From Siphonodentalium dalli (lineage: Eukaryota; Mollusca; Scaphopoda; Gadilida; Siphonodentaliidae), in assembly GCA_032622095.1 (NCBI GenBank), contig CP136069.1:106110278-106174277 (forward strand): a stretch of DNA of 64,000 nt. Direction: 5' to 3'. Below are positions 33,601-51,900 of the stretch, in pieces. Position 1 is the first letter of the stretch; each line of letters opens with the position of its first letter. The notes below the pieces were generated by a model that worked only from the letters and a program-made list of their open reading frames with translations, did no database searches and was not told the origin of the DNA. Made by a program: the position numbers and the translations under genes.

Positions 33601-36600
33601 ATCTATAGGTATCCCTCCACATAAATATGTAGGTATCCCCACCATATACATATATAGGTATCCCCACCACACTCATATATAGGTATTCCCACCACATACA
33701 TATATAGGTATCCCCGCCACACACATCTATAGGTATCCCCTCCACATACATATATAGGTTTCCCCACCACACACATCTATAGGTATCCCCACCACACACA
33801 TCTATAGGTATCCCCACCACACACATATATATAGGTATCCCCGCCACACACATATATAGGTATCCCCACCACATACATATATAGGTATCCCCACCACATG
33901 TCATATAGGTATCCCCACCACACACATATAGGTATCCCCACCACACACATCTATAGGTATCACCACCACATACATATATAGGTATACCCAACACATACAT
34001 ATATAGGTATCCCCACCACATACATATATAGGTATCCCCACCACATACATATATAGTTATCCCCACCACATACATATATAGGTATCCCCACCACATACAT
34101 ATATAGTTATCCCACCACATACATTTATAGGTATCCCCACCACATACATATATAGGTATCCCCACCACATACATATATAGGTATCCCCACCACATACATA
34201 TATAGGTATCCCCGCCTCATACATATATAGGTATTACCACCACACACATATATAGGTATCCCCACCACATACATATATAGGAATCCCCACCACATACATC
34301 TATATGTATCCCCACCACACACATATATAGGTATCCCCACCACAGACATATATAGGTATCCCCACCACACACATATATAGGTGTCCTCATCACATACATA
34401 TATAGGTATCCCCACCACACACATCTATAGGTATACCCACCACACACATCTATAGGTATCCCCACCACACACATCTATAGGTATCCCTCCACATAAATAT
34501 GTAGGTATCCCCACCATATACATATATAGGTATCCCCACCACACTCATATATAGGTATTCCCACCACATACATATATAGGTATCCCCGCCACACACATCT
34601 ATAGGTATCCCCACCACATACATATATAGGTTTCCCCACCACACACATCTATAGGTATCCCCACCACACACATCTATAGGTATCCCCACCACACACATAT
34701 ATATAGGTATCCCCGCCACTCACATATATAGGTATCCCCACCACATACATATATAGGTCTCCCCACCACATACATCTATAGGTATCCCCACCACACACAT
34801 CTATAGGTATCCCCACCACATACATATATAGGTATCCCCGCCACACACATATATAGGTATCCCCACCACACACATATATAGGTCTCCCCACCACATACAT
34901 ATATAGGTATCCCCGCCACACACATATATAGGTATCCCCACCACACACATCTATAGGTATCCCTCCACATAAATATGTAGGTATCCCCACCATATACATA
35001 TATAGGTATCCCCACCACACTCATATATAGGTATTCCCACCACATACATATATAGGTATCCCCGCCACACACATCTATAGGTATCCCCTCCACATACATA
35101 TATAGGTTTCCCCACCACACACATCTATAGGTATCCCCACCACACACATCTATAGGTATCCCCACCACACACATATATATAGGTATCCCCGCCACACACA
35201 TATATAGGTATCCCCACCACATACATATATAGGTATCCCCACCACATGTCATATAGGTATCCCCACCACACACATATAGGTATCCCCACCACACACATCT
35301 ATAGGTATCACCACCACATACATATATAGGTATACCCAACACATACATATATAGGTATCCCCACCACATACATATATAGGTATCCCCACCACATACATAT
35401 ATAGTTATCCCCACCACATACATATATAGGTATCCCCACCACATACATTACATAAATAGTTATCCCACCACATACATTTATAGGTATCCCCACCGCATAC
35501 ATATATAGGTATCCCCACCACATACATATATAGGTATCCCCACCACATACATATATAGGTATCCCCGCCTCATACATATAAAGGTATTACCACCACACAC
35601 ATATATAGGTATCCCCACCACATACATATATAGGAATCCCCACCACATACATCTATATGTATCCCAACCACACACATATATAGGTATCCCCACCACAGAC
35701 ATATATAGGTATCCCCACCACACACATATATAGGTATCCCCATCACATACATATATAGGTATCCCCACCACACACATCTATAGGTATACCCACCACACAC
35801 ATCTATAGGTATCCCCACCACACACATCTATAGGTATCCCTCCACATAAATATGTAGGTATCCCCACCATATACATATATAGGTATCCCCACCACACTCA
35901 TATATAGGTATTCCCACCACATACATATATAGGTATCCCCGCCACACACATCTATAGGTATCCCCACCACATACATATATAGGTTTCCCCACCACACACA
36001 TCTATAGGTATCCCCACCACACACATCTATAGGTATCCCCACCACACACATATATATAGGTATCCCCGCCACACACATATATAGGTATCCCCACCACATA
36101 CATATATAGGTCTCCCCACCACATACATCTATAGGTATCCCCACCACACACATCTATAGGTATCCCCACCACATACATATATAGGTATCCCCGCCACACA
36201 CATATATAGGTATCCCCACCACACACATATATAGGTCTCCCCACCACATACATATATAGGTATCCCCGCCACACACATATATAGGTATCCCCACCACATA
36301 CATCTATAGGTATCCCCACCACACACATATATAGGTATCCCCACCATACACATATATAGGTATCCCCACCACATGCATATATAGGTATCCCCACCACATA
36401 CATCTATAGGTATCCCAACCACATACATATATAGGTATCCTCACCACATACATATATAGGTATCCCACCACATACATATATAGGTATCCCCACCACATGC
36501 ATATATAGGTATCCCCACCACATGCATATATAGGTATCCCCACCACATACATATATAGGTATCCCCACCACATACATATACAGGTAACCCCACCACACAC

Positions 36601-39600
36601 ATCTATAGGTATCACCACCACACACATCTATAGGTATCCCCGCCACACGCATATATATGTATCCCCACCACATACATCTATAGGTATCCCCACCACACAC
36701 ATATATAGGTATCCCCACCACATACATATATAGGTATCCCCGCCACACACATATATAGGTATCCCCACCACACACATATATAGGTCTCCCCACCACATAC
36801 ATATATAGGTATCCCCGCCACACACATATATAGGTATCCCCACCACATACATCTATAGGTATCCCCACCACACACATATATAGGTAACCCCACCATACAC
36901 ATATATAGGTATCCCCACCACATGCATATATATGTATCCCCACCACATACATCTATAGGTATCCCAACCACATACATATATAGGTATCCTCACCACATAC
37001 ATATATAGATATCCCACCACATACATATATAGGTATCCCCACCACATGCATATATAGGTATCCCCACCACATACATATATAGGTATCCCCACCACATACA
37101 TATATAGGTATCCCCACCACACACATCTATATGTATCCCCATCAGATACATATATAGGTATCCCCACCACACACATCTATAGGTATACCCACCACACACA
37201 TCTATAGGTATCCCCACCACACACATCTATAGGTATCCCTCCACATAAATATGTAGGTATCCCCACCATATACATATATAGGTATCCCCACCACACTCAT
37301 ATATAGGTATTCCCACCACATACATATATAGGTATCCCCGCCACACACATCTATAGGTATCCCCACCACATACATATATAGGTTTCCCCACCACACACAT
37401 CTATAGGTATCCCCACCACACTCATCTATAGGTATCCCCACCACACACATTTATAGGTATCCCCGCCACATACATATATAGGTATCCCCACAACACACAT
37501 CTATAGGTATCCCCACCATACACATCTATATGTATCCCCGCCACACACATCTATAGGTATCCCCACCACATACATATATAGGTATCCCCACCACATACAT
37601 ATATAGGTATCCCAACCACACACATATATAGGTATCCCACCACATACATATATAGGTATCCCCACCACATACATATAGGTATCCCCACCACGCACATCTA
37701 TAGGTATCACCACCACATACATATATAGGTATACCCAACACATACATATATAGGTATCCCCACCACATACATATATAGCTATCCCACCACATACATATAT
37801 AGGTATCCCCACCACATACATATATAGGTATCCCCACCACATACATATATATGTATCCCCACCACATACATATATAGGTATCCCCGCCATATACATATAT
37901 AGGTATCACCACCACACACATATATAGGTATCCCCACCACATACACATATAGGTATCCCCACCACATACATCTATAGGTATCCCCACCACACACATATAT
38001 AGGTATCCCAACCACGTACATATATAGATATCCCCACCACATACATATATAGGTATCCCCACCACATACATATATAGGTATCCCCACCACATACATATAT
38101 AGGTATTCCCGCCACATACATATATAGGTATCACCACCACACACATATATAGGTAACCCCACCACATACATATATAGGTATACCACAACATACATATATA
38201 GGTATCCCCACCACACACATATATAGGTATGGTGGGGATACCTATATATGTATGTGGTGGTATCCCCGCCACACACATATATAGGTATCCACACCACACA
38301 CATATATAGGTCTCCCCACCACATACATATATAGGTATAACCGCCCCACACATATGTAGGTATCCCCACCACATACATCTATAGGTATCCCCACCACACA
38401 CATCTATTGGTATCCCCACCACATACATATATAGGTATCCCCACCACATACATATATAGGTATCCCCACCACATACATATATAGGTATCCCCACCACACA
38501 CATCTATAGGTATCCCCACCACATACATATATAGGTATCCCCACCACATACATATATAGGTATCCCCACCACATACATATATAGGTATCCCCGCCACACA
38601 CATATATATGTATCCACACCACACACATATATAGGTCTCCCCACCACATACATATATAGGTATCCCCGCCACACACATATATAGGTATCCCCACCACATG
38701 CATCTATAGGTATCCCCACCACACACATCTATAGGTATCCCCACCACATACATATATAGGTATCCCCACCACATACAAATATAGGTATCACCACCACATA
38801 CATATAGGTATCCCCGCCACATACATATAGGTATCCCCACCACACACATCTATAGGTATCACCACCACATACATATATAGGTATACCCAACACATACATA
38901 TATAGGTATCCCCACCACATACATATATAGCTATCCCCACCACATACATATATAGGTATCCCACCACATACATATATAGGTATCCCCACCACATACATAT
39001 ATATGTATCCCCACCACATACATATATATGTATCCCCACCACATACATATATAGGTATCCCCGCCATATACATATATAGGTATCACCACCACACACATAT
39101 ATAGGTATCCCCACCACATACACATATAGGTTTCCCCACCACATACATCTATAGGTATCCCCACCACACACATATATAGGTATCCCATCCACGTACATAT
39201 ATAGATATCCCCACCACATACATATATAGGTATCCCCACCACATACATATATAGGTATCCCCACCACATACATATATAGGTATTCCCGCCACATACATAT
39301 ATAGGTATCACCACCACACACATATATAGGTAACCCCACCACATACATATATAGGTATCCCCACAACATACATATATAGGTATCCCCACCACACACATAT
39401 ATAGGTATCCCCACCACATACATATATAGATATCCCCACCACATACATATATATGTATCCCCACCACATACATATATATGTATCCCCACCACACACATAT
39501 ATAGGTATCCCCACCACATACATCTATAGGTATCCCCACCACACACATATATAGGTATCCCCACCACATACATATACAGGTATCCCCACCACACACATCT

Positions 39601-42600
39601 ATAGGTATCCCCACCACACACATCTATAGGTATCCCCACCACACAAATATATAGGTATCCCCACCACATAAATATGTAGGTATCCCCACCATATACATAT
39701 ATAGGTATCCCCACCACACAAATATATAGGTATCCCCACCACATACATATATAGGTATCCCCGCCACACACATATATAGGTATCCACACCACACACATAT
39801 ATAGGTCTCCCCACCACATACATATATAGGTATCCCACACATATATAGGTATCCCCACCACATACATCTATAGGTATCCCCACCACATACATATATAGGT
39901 ATCCCCACCACATACATATATAGGTATCACCACCACATACATATATAGGTATCCCCACCACACACATCTATAGGTATCCCAACCACATACATATATAGGT
40001 ATCCTCACCACACACATATATAGGTATCACCACCACATACATATATAGGTATCCCCGCCACACACATATATAGGTATCCCCGCCACATACATATATAGGT
40101 ATCCCCACCACACACATCTATAGGTATCCCCACCACATACATATATAGATATCACCACCACATACATATATAGGTATCACCACCACACACATATATAGGT
40201 ATCCCCACCACACACATATATATAGGTATTTCCGCCACACACATATATAGGTATCCCCACCACATACATATATAGGTCTCCCACCACATACATCTATAGG
40301 TATCCCCGCCACACACATATATAGGTATCCCCACCAGATACATATATAGGTTTCCCCACCACACACATATATAGGTATCCCCACCACATACATATATAGG
40401 TATCCCCACCACATACATATATAGGTATCCCCACCACACACATATATAGGTATCCCCACCACACAAATCAATAGCTATCCCCACCCCACACATATATAGG
40501 TATCCCCACCATACACATCTATAGGTATCCCCACCACACACATCTATAGGTATCCCCACCACACACATATATAGGTTTCCCCACCACACACATTTATAGG
40601 TATCACCGCCACAATCATATATAGGTATCATCACCACACACATATATAGGTCTCCCCACCACATACATCTATAGGTATCCCCACCACACACATCTATAGG
40701 ATATTCCACAACACACATCTATAGGTATCCCCACCACACACATATATAGGTATCCCCACCATACACATGTATAGGTATCCCCGCCACACACATCTATAGG
40801 TATCCCCACCACATACATATATAGGTATCCCAACCACACACATATATATGTATCCCCACCACATACATATATAGGTATCCCCACCACATACATATAGGTA
40901 TCCCCACCACACACATATAGGTATCCCCACCACACACATCTATAGGAATCACCACCACATACATATATAGGTATACCCAACACATACATATATAGGTATC
41001 CCCACCACATACATATATAGGTATCCCCACCACATACATATATAGGTATCCCACCACATACATTTATAGGTATCCCCACCACATACATATATAGGTATCC
41101 CACCACATACATATATAGGTATCCCCACCACATACATATATAGGTATCCCCGCCACATACATAATTAGGTATTACCACGACACACATATATAGGTATCCC
41201 CACCACATACATATATAGGAATCCCCACCACATACATCTATAGGTATCCCCACCACACACATATATAGGTATCCCCACCACGTTCATATATAAATATCCC
41301 CCACCACATACATATATATGTATCGCCACCACATACATCTATATGTAACCCCAACACACACATATATAGGTTATCCCCACCACATACATATATAGGTATC
41401 CCCACCACACACATATATAGGTATCCCAATCACATACATATATAGGTATCCCCACCACACACATCTATAGGTATACCCACCACATACATATATAGGTATC
41501 CCCACCACATACATCTATAGGTGTACCCACCACACACATCTATAGGTATCCCCACCACACACATCTATAGGTATTCCCTCCACATAAATATGTAGGTATT
41601 CCCACCACATACATATATAGGTATCCCCGCCACACACATCTATAGGTATCCCCACCACATACATATATAGGTTTCCCCACCACACACATCTATAGGTATC
41701 CCCACCACACACATCTATAGGTATCCCCACCACACACATATATATAGGTATCCCCGCCACACACATATATAGGTATCCCCACCACATACATATATAGGTC
41801 TCCCCACCACATACATCTATAGGTATCCCCACCACACACATCTATAGGTATCCCCACCACATACATATATAGGTTTCCCCACCACACAAATATATAGGTA
41901 TCCCCACCACACACATATATAGGTATTTCCTCCACATACATATATAGGTATCCCCACCACACACATCTATAGGTATCCCCACCACACACATCTATAGGTA
42001 TCCCCACCACATACATATATAGGTTTCCCCACCACACACATTTATAGGTATCCCCACCACATACATATATAGGTATCATCACCACACACATATATCGGTC
42101 TCCCCACCACATACATCTATAGGTATCCCCACCACACACATCTATAGGTATCCCCACCACATACATATATAGGTATCCCCGGCCACACACATATATAGGT
42201 ATCCCCACCACACACATATATAGGTCTCCCCACCACATACATATATAGGTATCCCCGCCACACACATATATAGGTATCCCCACCAGATACATCTATAGGT
42301 ATCCCCACCACACACATATATAGGTATCCCCACCATACACATATATAGGTATCCCAACCACATACATATATAGGTATCCTCACCACATACATATATAGGT
42401 ATCCCACCACATACATATATAGGTATCCCCACCACATGCATATATAGGTATCCCCACCACATACATCTATAGGTATCCCAACCACATACATATATAGGTA
42501 TCCTCACCACATACATATATAGGTATCCCCATCACATACATATATAGGTATCCCACCACATACATATATAGGTATCCCCACCACATACATATATAGGTAT

Positions 42601-42875
42601 CCCCACCACATACATATATATGTATCCCCACCACATACATATATAGGTATCCCCGCCATATACATATATAGGTATCATCACCACACAAATATATAGGTAT
42701 CCCCACCACATACACATATAGGTATCCCCACCACAGACATCTATAGGTATCGCCACCACACACATATATAGGTATCCCAACCACGTACATATATAGATAT
42801 CCCCACCACATACATATATAGGTATCCCCACCACATACATATATAGGTATCCCCACCACATACATATATAGGTAT
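30682..42875 (+). repeat. Higher-order minisatellite block D1
   Basis: This stretch is collinear with 42993-55307. Landmark variants pair at offsets of 12311 (30732 to 43043), 12307, 12282, 12382, 12407 and 12432 from left to right. After a small initial shift, the steps are -25, +100, +25 and +25 bp, that is, gains and losses of whole units. Its left end is the assembly gap, so D1 may be incomplete. Matching ends where D1 turns to CCACATGTCATATAGG near 42880. Confidence 0.85.
38231..38260 (-). repeat. Inverted 30-bp patch inside the minisatellite (D1)
   Basis: Here the array suddenly reads GGTGGGGATACC...GTATGTGGTGG, the reverse complement of about 1.2 units, and then resumes plus orientation. 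With the preceding unit (from about 38208) it forms a hairpin with a 23-bp stem (one mismatch) and a 7-nt loop GGTGGGG. Confidence 0.9.
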
Positions 42876-42992
42876 CCCCACCACATGTCATATAGGTATC
42901 CCCACCACACACATATAGGTATCCCCACCACACACATCTATAGGTATCACCACCACATACATATATAGGTATACCCAACACATACATATATA

Positions 42993-45900
42993 GGTATCCC
43001 CACCACATACATATATAGGTATCCCCACCACATACATATATAGTTATCCCACCACATACATTTATAGGTATCCCCACCACATACATATATAGGTATCCCC
43101 ACCACATACATATATAGGTATCCCCACCACATACATATATAGGTATCCCCGCCTCATACATATATAGGTATTACCACCACACACATATATAGGTATCCCC
43201 ACCACATACATATATAGGAATCCCCACCACATACATCTATATGTATCCCCACCACACACATATATAGGTATCCCCACCACAGACATATATAGGTATCCCC
43301 ACCACACACATATATAGGTATCCCCATCACATACATATATAGGTATCCCCACCACACACATCTATAGGTATACCCACCACACACATCTATAGGTATCCCC
43401 ACCACACACATCTATAGGTATCCCTCCACATAAATATGTAGGTATCCCCACCATATACATATATAGGTATCCCCACCACACTCATATATAGGTATTCCCA
43501 CCACATACATATATAGGTATCCCCGCCACACACATCTATAGGTATCCCCACCACATACATATATAGGTTTCCCCACCACACACATCTATAGGTATCCCCA
43601 CCACACACATCTATAGGTATCCCCACCACACACATATATATAGGTATCCCCGCCACACACATATATAGGTATCCCCACCACATACATATATAGGTCTCCC
43701 CACCACATACATCTATAGGTATCCCCACCACACACATCTATAGGTATCCCCACCACATACATATATAGGTATCCCCGCCACACACATATATAGGTATCCC
43801 CACCACACACATATATAGGTCTCCCCACCACATACATATATAGGTATCCCCGCCACACACATATATAGGTATCCCCACCACATACATATATAGGTATCCC
43901 CACCGCACACATATATAGGTATCCCCACCATACACATATATAGGTATCCCCACCACATGCATATATAGGTATCCCCACCACATACATCTATAGGTATCCC
44001 AACCACATACATATATAGGTATCCTCACCACATACATATATAGGTATCCCACCACATACATATATAGGTATCCCCACCACATGCATATATAGGTATCCCC
44101 ACCACATACATATATAGGTATCCCCACCACATACATATACAGGTAACCCCACCACATACATCTATAGGTATCACCACCACACACATCTATAGGTATCCCC
44201 GCCACACACATATATAGGTATCCCCACCACATACATCTATAGGTATCCCCACCACACACATATATAGGTATCCCCACCACATACATATATAGGTATCCCC
44301 GCCACACACATATATAGGTATCCCCACCACACACATATATAGGTCTCCCCACCACATACATATATAGGTATCCCCGCCACACACATATATAGGTATCCCC
44401 ACCACATACATCTATAGGTATCCCCACCACACACATATATAGGTAACCCCACCATACACATATATAGGTATCCCAACCACATGCATATATATGTATCCCC
44501 ACCACATACATCTATAGGTATCCCAACCACATACATATATAGGTATCCTCACCACATACATATATAGGTATCCCACCACATACATATATAGGTATCCCCG
44601 CCACACACATATATAGGTATCCACACCACACACATATATAGGTCTCCCCACCACATACATATATAGGTATCCCCGCCACACACATATATAGGTATCCCCA
44701 CCACATACATCTATAGGTATCCCCACCACACACATCTATAGGTATCCCCACCACATACATATATAGGTATCCCCACCACATACATATATAGGTATCCACA
44801 CCACATACATATATAGGTATCCCCACCACACACATCTATAGGTATCCCAACCACATACATATATAGGTATCCTCACCACACACATATATAGGTATCACCA
44901 CCACATACATATATAGGTATCCCCGCCACATACATATATAGATATCACCACCACATACATATATTGGTATCCCCACCACATACATATATAGGTTTCCCCA
45001 CCACACACATATATAGGTATCCCCACCACATACATATATAGGTATCCCCACCACATACATATATAGGTATCCCCACCACACACATCTATAGGTATCCCCA
45101 CCACACACATCTATAGGTATCCCCACCACACACATATATAGGTATCCCCACCATACACATCTATAGGTATCCCCGCCACACACATCTATAGGTATCCCCA
45201 CCACATACATATATAGGTTTCCCCACCACACACATTTATAGGTATCCCCGCCACAATCATATATAGGTATCATCACCACACACATATATAGGTCTCCCCA
45301 CCACATACATCTATAGGTATCCCCACCACACACATCTATAGGTATCCCCACAACACACATCTATGGGTATCCCCGCCACACACATCTATAGGTATCCCCA
45401 CCATACACATGTATAGGTATCCCCGCCACACACATCTATAGGTATCCCCACCACATACATATATAGGTATCCCAACCACACACATATATAGGTATCCCCA
45501 CCACATACATATATAGGTATCCCCACCACATACATATATTGTTATCCCACCACATACATTTATAGGTATCCCCACCACATACATATATAGGTATCCCCAC
45601 CACATACATATATAGGTATCCCCACCACATACATATATAGGTATCCCCGCCTCATACATATATAGGTATTACCACCACACACATATATAGGTATCCCCAC
45701 CACATACATATATAGGAATCCCCACCACATACATCTATATGTATCCCCACCACACACATATATAGGTATCCCCACCACATACATATATAGGTATCCCCAC
45801 CACACACATATATAGGTATCCCCATCACATACATATATAGGTATCCCCACCACACACATCTATAGGTATACCCACCACACACATCTATAGGTATCCCCAC

Positions 45901-48900
45901 CACACACATCTATAGGTATCCCTCCACATAAATATGTAGGTATCCCCACCATATACATATATAGGTATCCCCACCACACTCATATATAGGTATTCCCACC
46001 ACATACATATATAGGTATCCCCGCCACACACATCTATAGGTATCCCCTCCACATACATATATAGGTTTCCCCACCACACACATCTATAGGTATCCCCACC
46101 ACACACATCTATAGGTATCCCCACCACACACATATATATAGGTATCCCCGCCACACACATATATAGGTATCCCCACCACATACATATATAGGTATCCCCA
46201 CCACATGTCATATAGGTATCCCCACCACACACATATAGGTATCCCCACCACACACATCTATAGGTATCACCACCACATACATATATAGGTATACCCAACA
46301 CATACATATATAGGTATCCCCACCACATACATATATAGGTATCCCCACCACATACATATATAGTTATCCCCACCACATACATATATAGGTATCCCCACCA
46401 CATACATATATAGTTATCCCACCACATACATTTATAGGTATCCCCACCACATACATATATAGGTATCCCCACCACATACATATATAGGTATCCCCACCAC
46501 ATACATATATAGGTATCCCCGCCTCATACATATATAGGTATTACCACCACACACATATATAGGTATCCCCACCACATACATATATAGGAATCCCCACCAC
46601 ATACATCTATATGTATCCCCACCACACACATATATAGGTATCCCCACCACAGACATATATAGGTATCCCCACCACACACATATATAGGTGTCCCCATCAC
46701 ATACATATATAGGTATCCCCACCACACACATCTATAGGTATACCCACCACACACATCTATAGGTATCCCCACCACACACATCTATAGGTATCCCTCCACA
46801 TAAATATGTAGGTATCCCCACCATATACATATATAGGTATCCCCACCACACTCATATATAGGTATTCCCACCACATACATATATAGGTATCCCCGCCACA
46901 CACATCTATAGGTATCCCCACCACATACATATATAGGTTTCCCCACCACACACATCTATAGGTATCCCCACCACACACATCTATAGGTATCCCCACCACA
47001 CACATATATATAGGTATCCCCGCCACTCACATATATAGGTATCCCCACCACATACATATATAGGTCTCCCCACCACATACATCTATAGGTATCCCCACCA
47101 CACACATCTATAGGTATCCCCACCACATACATATATAGGTATCCCCGCCACACACATATATAGGTATCCCCACCACACACATATATAGGTCTCCCCACCA
47201 CATACATATATAGGTATCCCCGCCACACACATATATAGGTATCCCCACCACACACATCTATAGGTATCCCTCCACATAAATATGTAGGTATCCCCACCAT
47301 ATACATATATAGGTATCCCCACCACACTCATATATAGGTATTCCCACCACATACATATATAGGTATCCCCGCCACACACATCTATAGGTATCCCCTCCAC
47401 ATACATATATAGGTTTCCCCACCACACACATCTATAGGTATCCCCACCACACACATCTATAGGTATCCCCACCACACACATATATATAGGTATCCCCGCC
47501 ACACACATATATAGGTATCCCCACCACATACATATATAGGTATCCCCACCACATGTCATATAGGTATCCCCACCACACACATATAGGTATCCCCACCACA
47601 CACATCTATAGGTATCACCACCACATACATATATAGGTATACCCAACACATACATATATAGGTATCCCCACCACATACATATATAGGTATCCCCACCACA
47701 TACATATATAGTTATCCCCACCACATACATATATAGGTATCCCCACCACATACATTACATAAATAGTTATCCCACCACATACATTTATAGGTATCCCCAC
47801 CGCATACATATATAGGTATCCCCACCACATACATATATAGGTATCCCCACCACATACATATATAGGTATCCCCGCCTCATACATATAAAGGTATTACCAC
47901 CACACACATATATAGGTATCCCCACCACATACATATATAGGAATCCCCACCACATACATCTATATGTATCCCAACCACACACATATATAGGTATCCCCAC
48001 CACAGACATATATAGGTATCCCCACCACACACATATATAGGTATCCCCATCACATACATATATAGGTATCCCCACCACACACATCTATAGGTATACCCAC
48101 CACACACATCTATAGGTATCCCCACCACACACATCTATAGGTATCCCTCCACATAAATATGTAGGTATCCCCACCATATACATATATAGGTATCCCCACC
48201 ACACTCATATATAGGTATTCCCACCACATACATATATAGGTATCCCCGCCACACACATCTATAGGTATCCCCACCACATACATATATAGGTTTCCCCACC
48301 ACACACATCTATAGGTATCCCCACCACACACATCTATAGGTATCCCCACCACACACATATATATAGGTATCCCCGCCACACACATATATAGGTATCCCCA
48401 CCACATACATATATAGGTCTCCCCACCACATACATCTATAGGTATCCCCACCACACACATCTATAGGTATCCCCACCACATACATATATAGGTATCCCCG
48501 CCACACACATATATAGGTATCCCCACCACACACATATATAGGTCTCCCCACCACATACATATATAGGTATCCCCGCCACACACATATATAGGTATCCCCA
48601 CCACATACATCTATAGGTATCCCCACCACACACATATATAGGTATCCCCACCATACACATATATAGGTATCCCCACCACATGCATATATAGGTATCCCCA
48701 CCACATACATCTATAGGTATCCCAACCACATACATATATAGGTATCCTCACCACGTACATATATAGGTATCCCACCACATACATATATAGGTATCCCCAC
48801 CACATGCATATATAGGTATCCCCACCACATACATATATAGGTATCCCCACCACATACATATACAGGTAACCCCACCACACACATCTATAGGTATCACCAC

Positions 48901-51900
48901 CACACACATCTATAGGTATCCCCGCCACACGCATATATATGTATCCCCACCACATACATCTATAGGTATCCCCACCACACACATATATAGGTATCCCCAC
49001 CACATACATATATAGGTATCCCCGCCACACACATATATAGGTATCCCCACCACACACATATATAGGTCTCCCCACCACATACATATATAGGTATCCCCGC
49101 CACACACATATATAGGTATCCCCACCACATACATCTATAGGTATCCCCACCACACACATATATAGGTAACCCCACCATACACATATATAGGTATCCCCAC
49201 CACATGCATATATATGTATCCCCACCACATACATCTATAGGTATCCCAACCACATACATATATAGGTATCCTCACCACATACATATATAGATATCCCACC
49301 ACATACATATATAGGTATCCCCACCACATGCATATATAGGTATCCCCACCACATACATATATAGGTATCCCCACCACATACATATATAGGTATCCCCACC
49401 ACACACATCTATATGTATCCCCATCAGATACATATATAGGTATCCCCACCACACACATCTATAGGTATACCCACCACACACATCTATAGGTATCCCCACC
49501 ACACACATCTATAGGTATCCCTCCACATAAATATGTAGGTATCCCCACCATATACATATATAGGTATCCCCACCACACTCATATATAGGTATTCCCACCA
49601 CATACATATATAGGTATCCCCGCCACACACATCTATAGGTATCCCCACCACATACATATATAGGTTTCCCCACCACACACATCTATAGGTATCCCCACCA
49701 CACTCATCTATAGGTATCCCCACCACACACATTTATAGGTATCCCCGCCACATACATATATAGGTATCATCACCACACACATATATAGGTCTCCCCACCA
49801 CATACATCTATAGGTATCCCCACCACACACATCTATAGGTATCCCCACAACACACATCTATAGGTATCCCCACAACACACATCTATAGGTATCCCCACCA
49901 TACACATCTATATGTATCCCCGCCACACACATCTATAGGTATCCCCACCACATACATATATAGGTATCCCCACCACATACATATATAGGTATCCCAACCA
50001 CACACATATATAGGTATCCCACCACATACATATATAGGTATCCCCACCACATACATATAGGTATCCCCACCACGCACATCTATAGGTATCACCACCACAT
50101 ACATATATAGGTATACCCAACACATACATATATAGGTATCCCCACCACATACATATATAGCTATCCCACCACATACATATATAGGTATCCCCACCACATA
50201 CATATATAGGTATCCCCACCACATACATATATATGTATCCCCACCACATACATATATAGGTATCCCCGCCATATACATATATAGGTATCACCACCACACA
50301 CATATATAGGTATCACCACCACACACATATATAGGTATCCCCACCACATACACATATAGGTATCCCCACCACATACATCTATAGGTATCCCCACCACACA
50401 CATATATAGGTATCCCAACCACGTACATATATAGATATCCCCACCACATACATATATAGGTATCCCCACCACATACATATATAGGTATCCCCACCACATA
50501 CATATATAGGTATTCCCGCCACATACATATATAGGTATCACCACCACACACATATATAGGTAACCCCACCACATACATATATAGGTATACCACCATATAC
50601 ATATATAGGTATCCCCACCACACACATATATAGGTATGGTGGGGATACCTATATATGTATGTGGTGGTATCCCCGCCACACACATATATAGGTATCCACA
50701 CCACACACATATATAGGTCTCCCCACCACATACATATATAGGTATAACCGCCCCACACATATGTAGGTATCCCCACCACATACATCTATAGGTATCCCCA
50801 CCACACACATCTATTGGTATCCCCACCACATACATATATAGGTATCCCCACCACATACATATATAGGTATCCCCACCACATACATATATAGGTATCCCCA
50901 CCACACACATCTATAGGTATCCCCACCACATACATATATAGGTATCCCCACCACATACATATATAGGTATCCCCACCACATACATATATAGGTATCCCCG
51001 CCACACACATATATATGTATCCACACCACACACATATATAGGTCTCCCCACCACATACATATATAGGTATCCCCGCCACACACATATATAGGTATCCCCA
51101 CCACATGCATCTATAGGTATCCCCACCACACACATCTATAGGTATCCCCACCACATACATATATAGGTATCCCCACCACATACATATATAGGTATCACCA
51201 CCACATACATATAGGTATCCCCGCCACATACATATAGGTATCCCCACCACACACATCTATAGGTATCACCACCACATACATATATAGGTATACCCAACAC
51301 ATACATATATAGGTATCCCCACCACATACATATATAGCTATCCCCACCACATACATATATAGGTATCCCACCACATACATATATAGGTATCCCCACCACA
51401 TACATATATATGTATCCCCACCACATACATATATATGTATCCCCACCACATACATATATAGGTATCCCCGCCATATACATATATAGGTATCACCACCACA
51501 CACATATATAGGTATCCCCACCACATACACATATAGGTTTCCCCACCACATACATCTATAGGTATCCCCACCACACACATATATAGGTATCCCATCCACG
51601 TACATATATAGATATCCCCACCACGTACATATATAGGTATCCCCACCACATACATATATAGGTATCCCCACCACATACATATATAGGTATTCCCACCACA
51701 TACATATATAGGTATTCCCGCCACATACATATATAGGTATCACCACCACACACATATATAGGTAACCCCACCACATACATATATAGGTATCCCCACAACA
51801 TACATATATAGGTATCCCCACCACACACATATATAGGTATCCCCACCACATACATATATAGATATCCCCACCACATACATATATATGTATCCCCACCACA

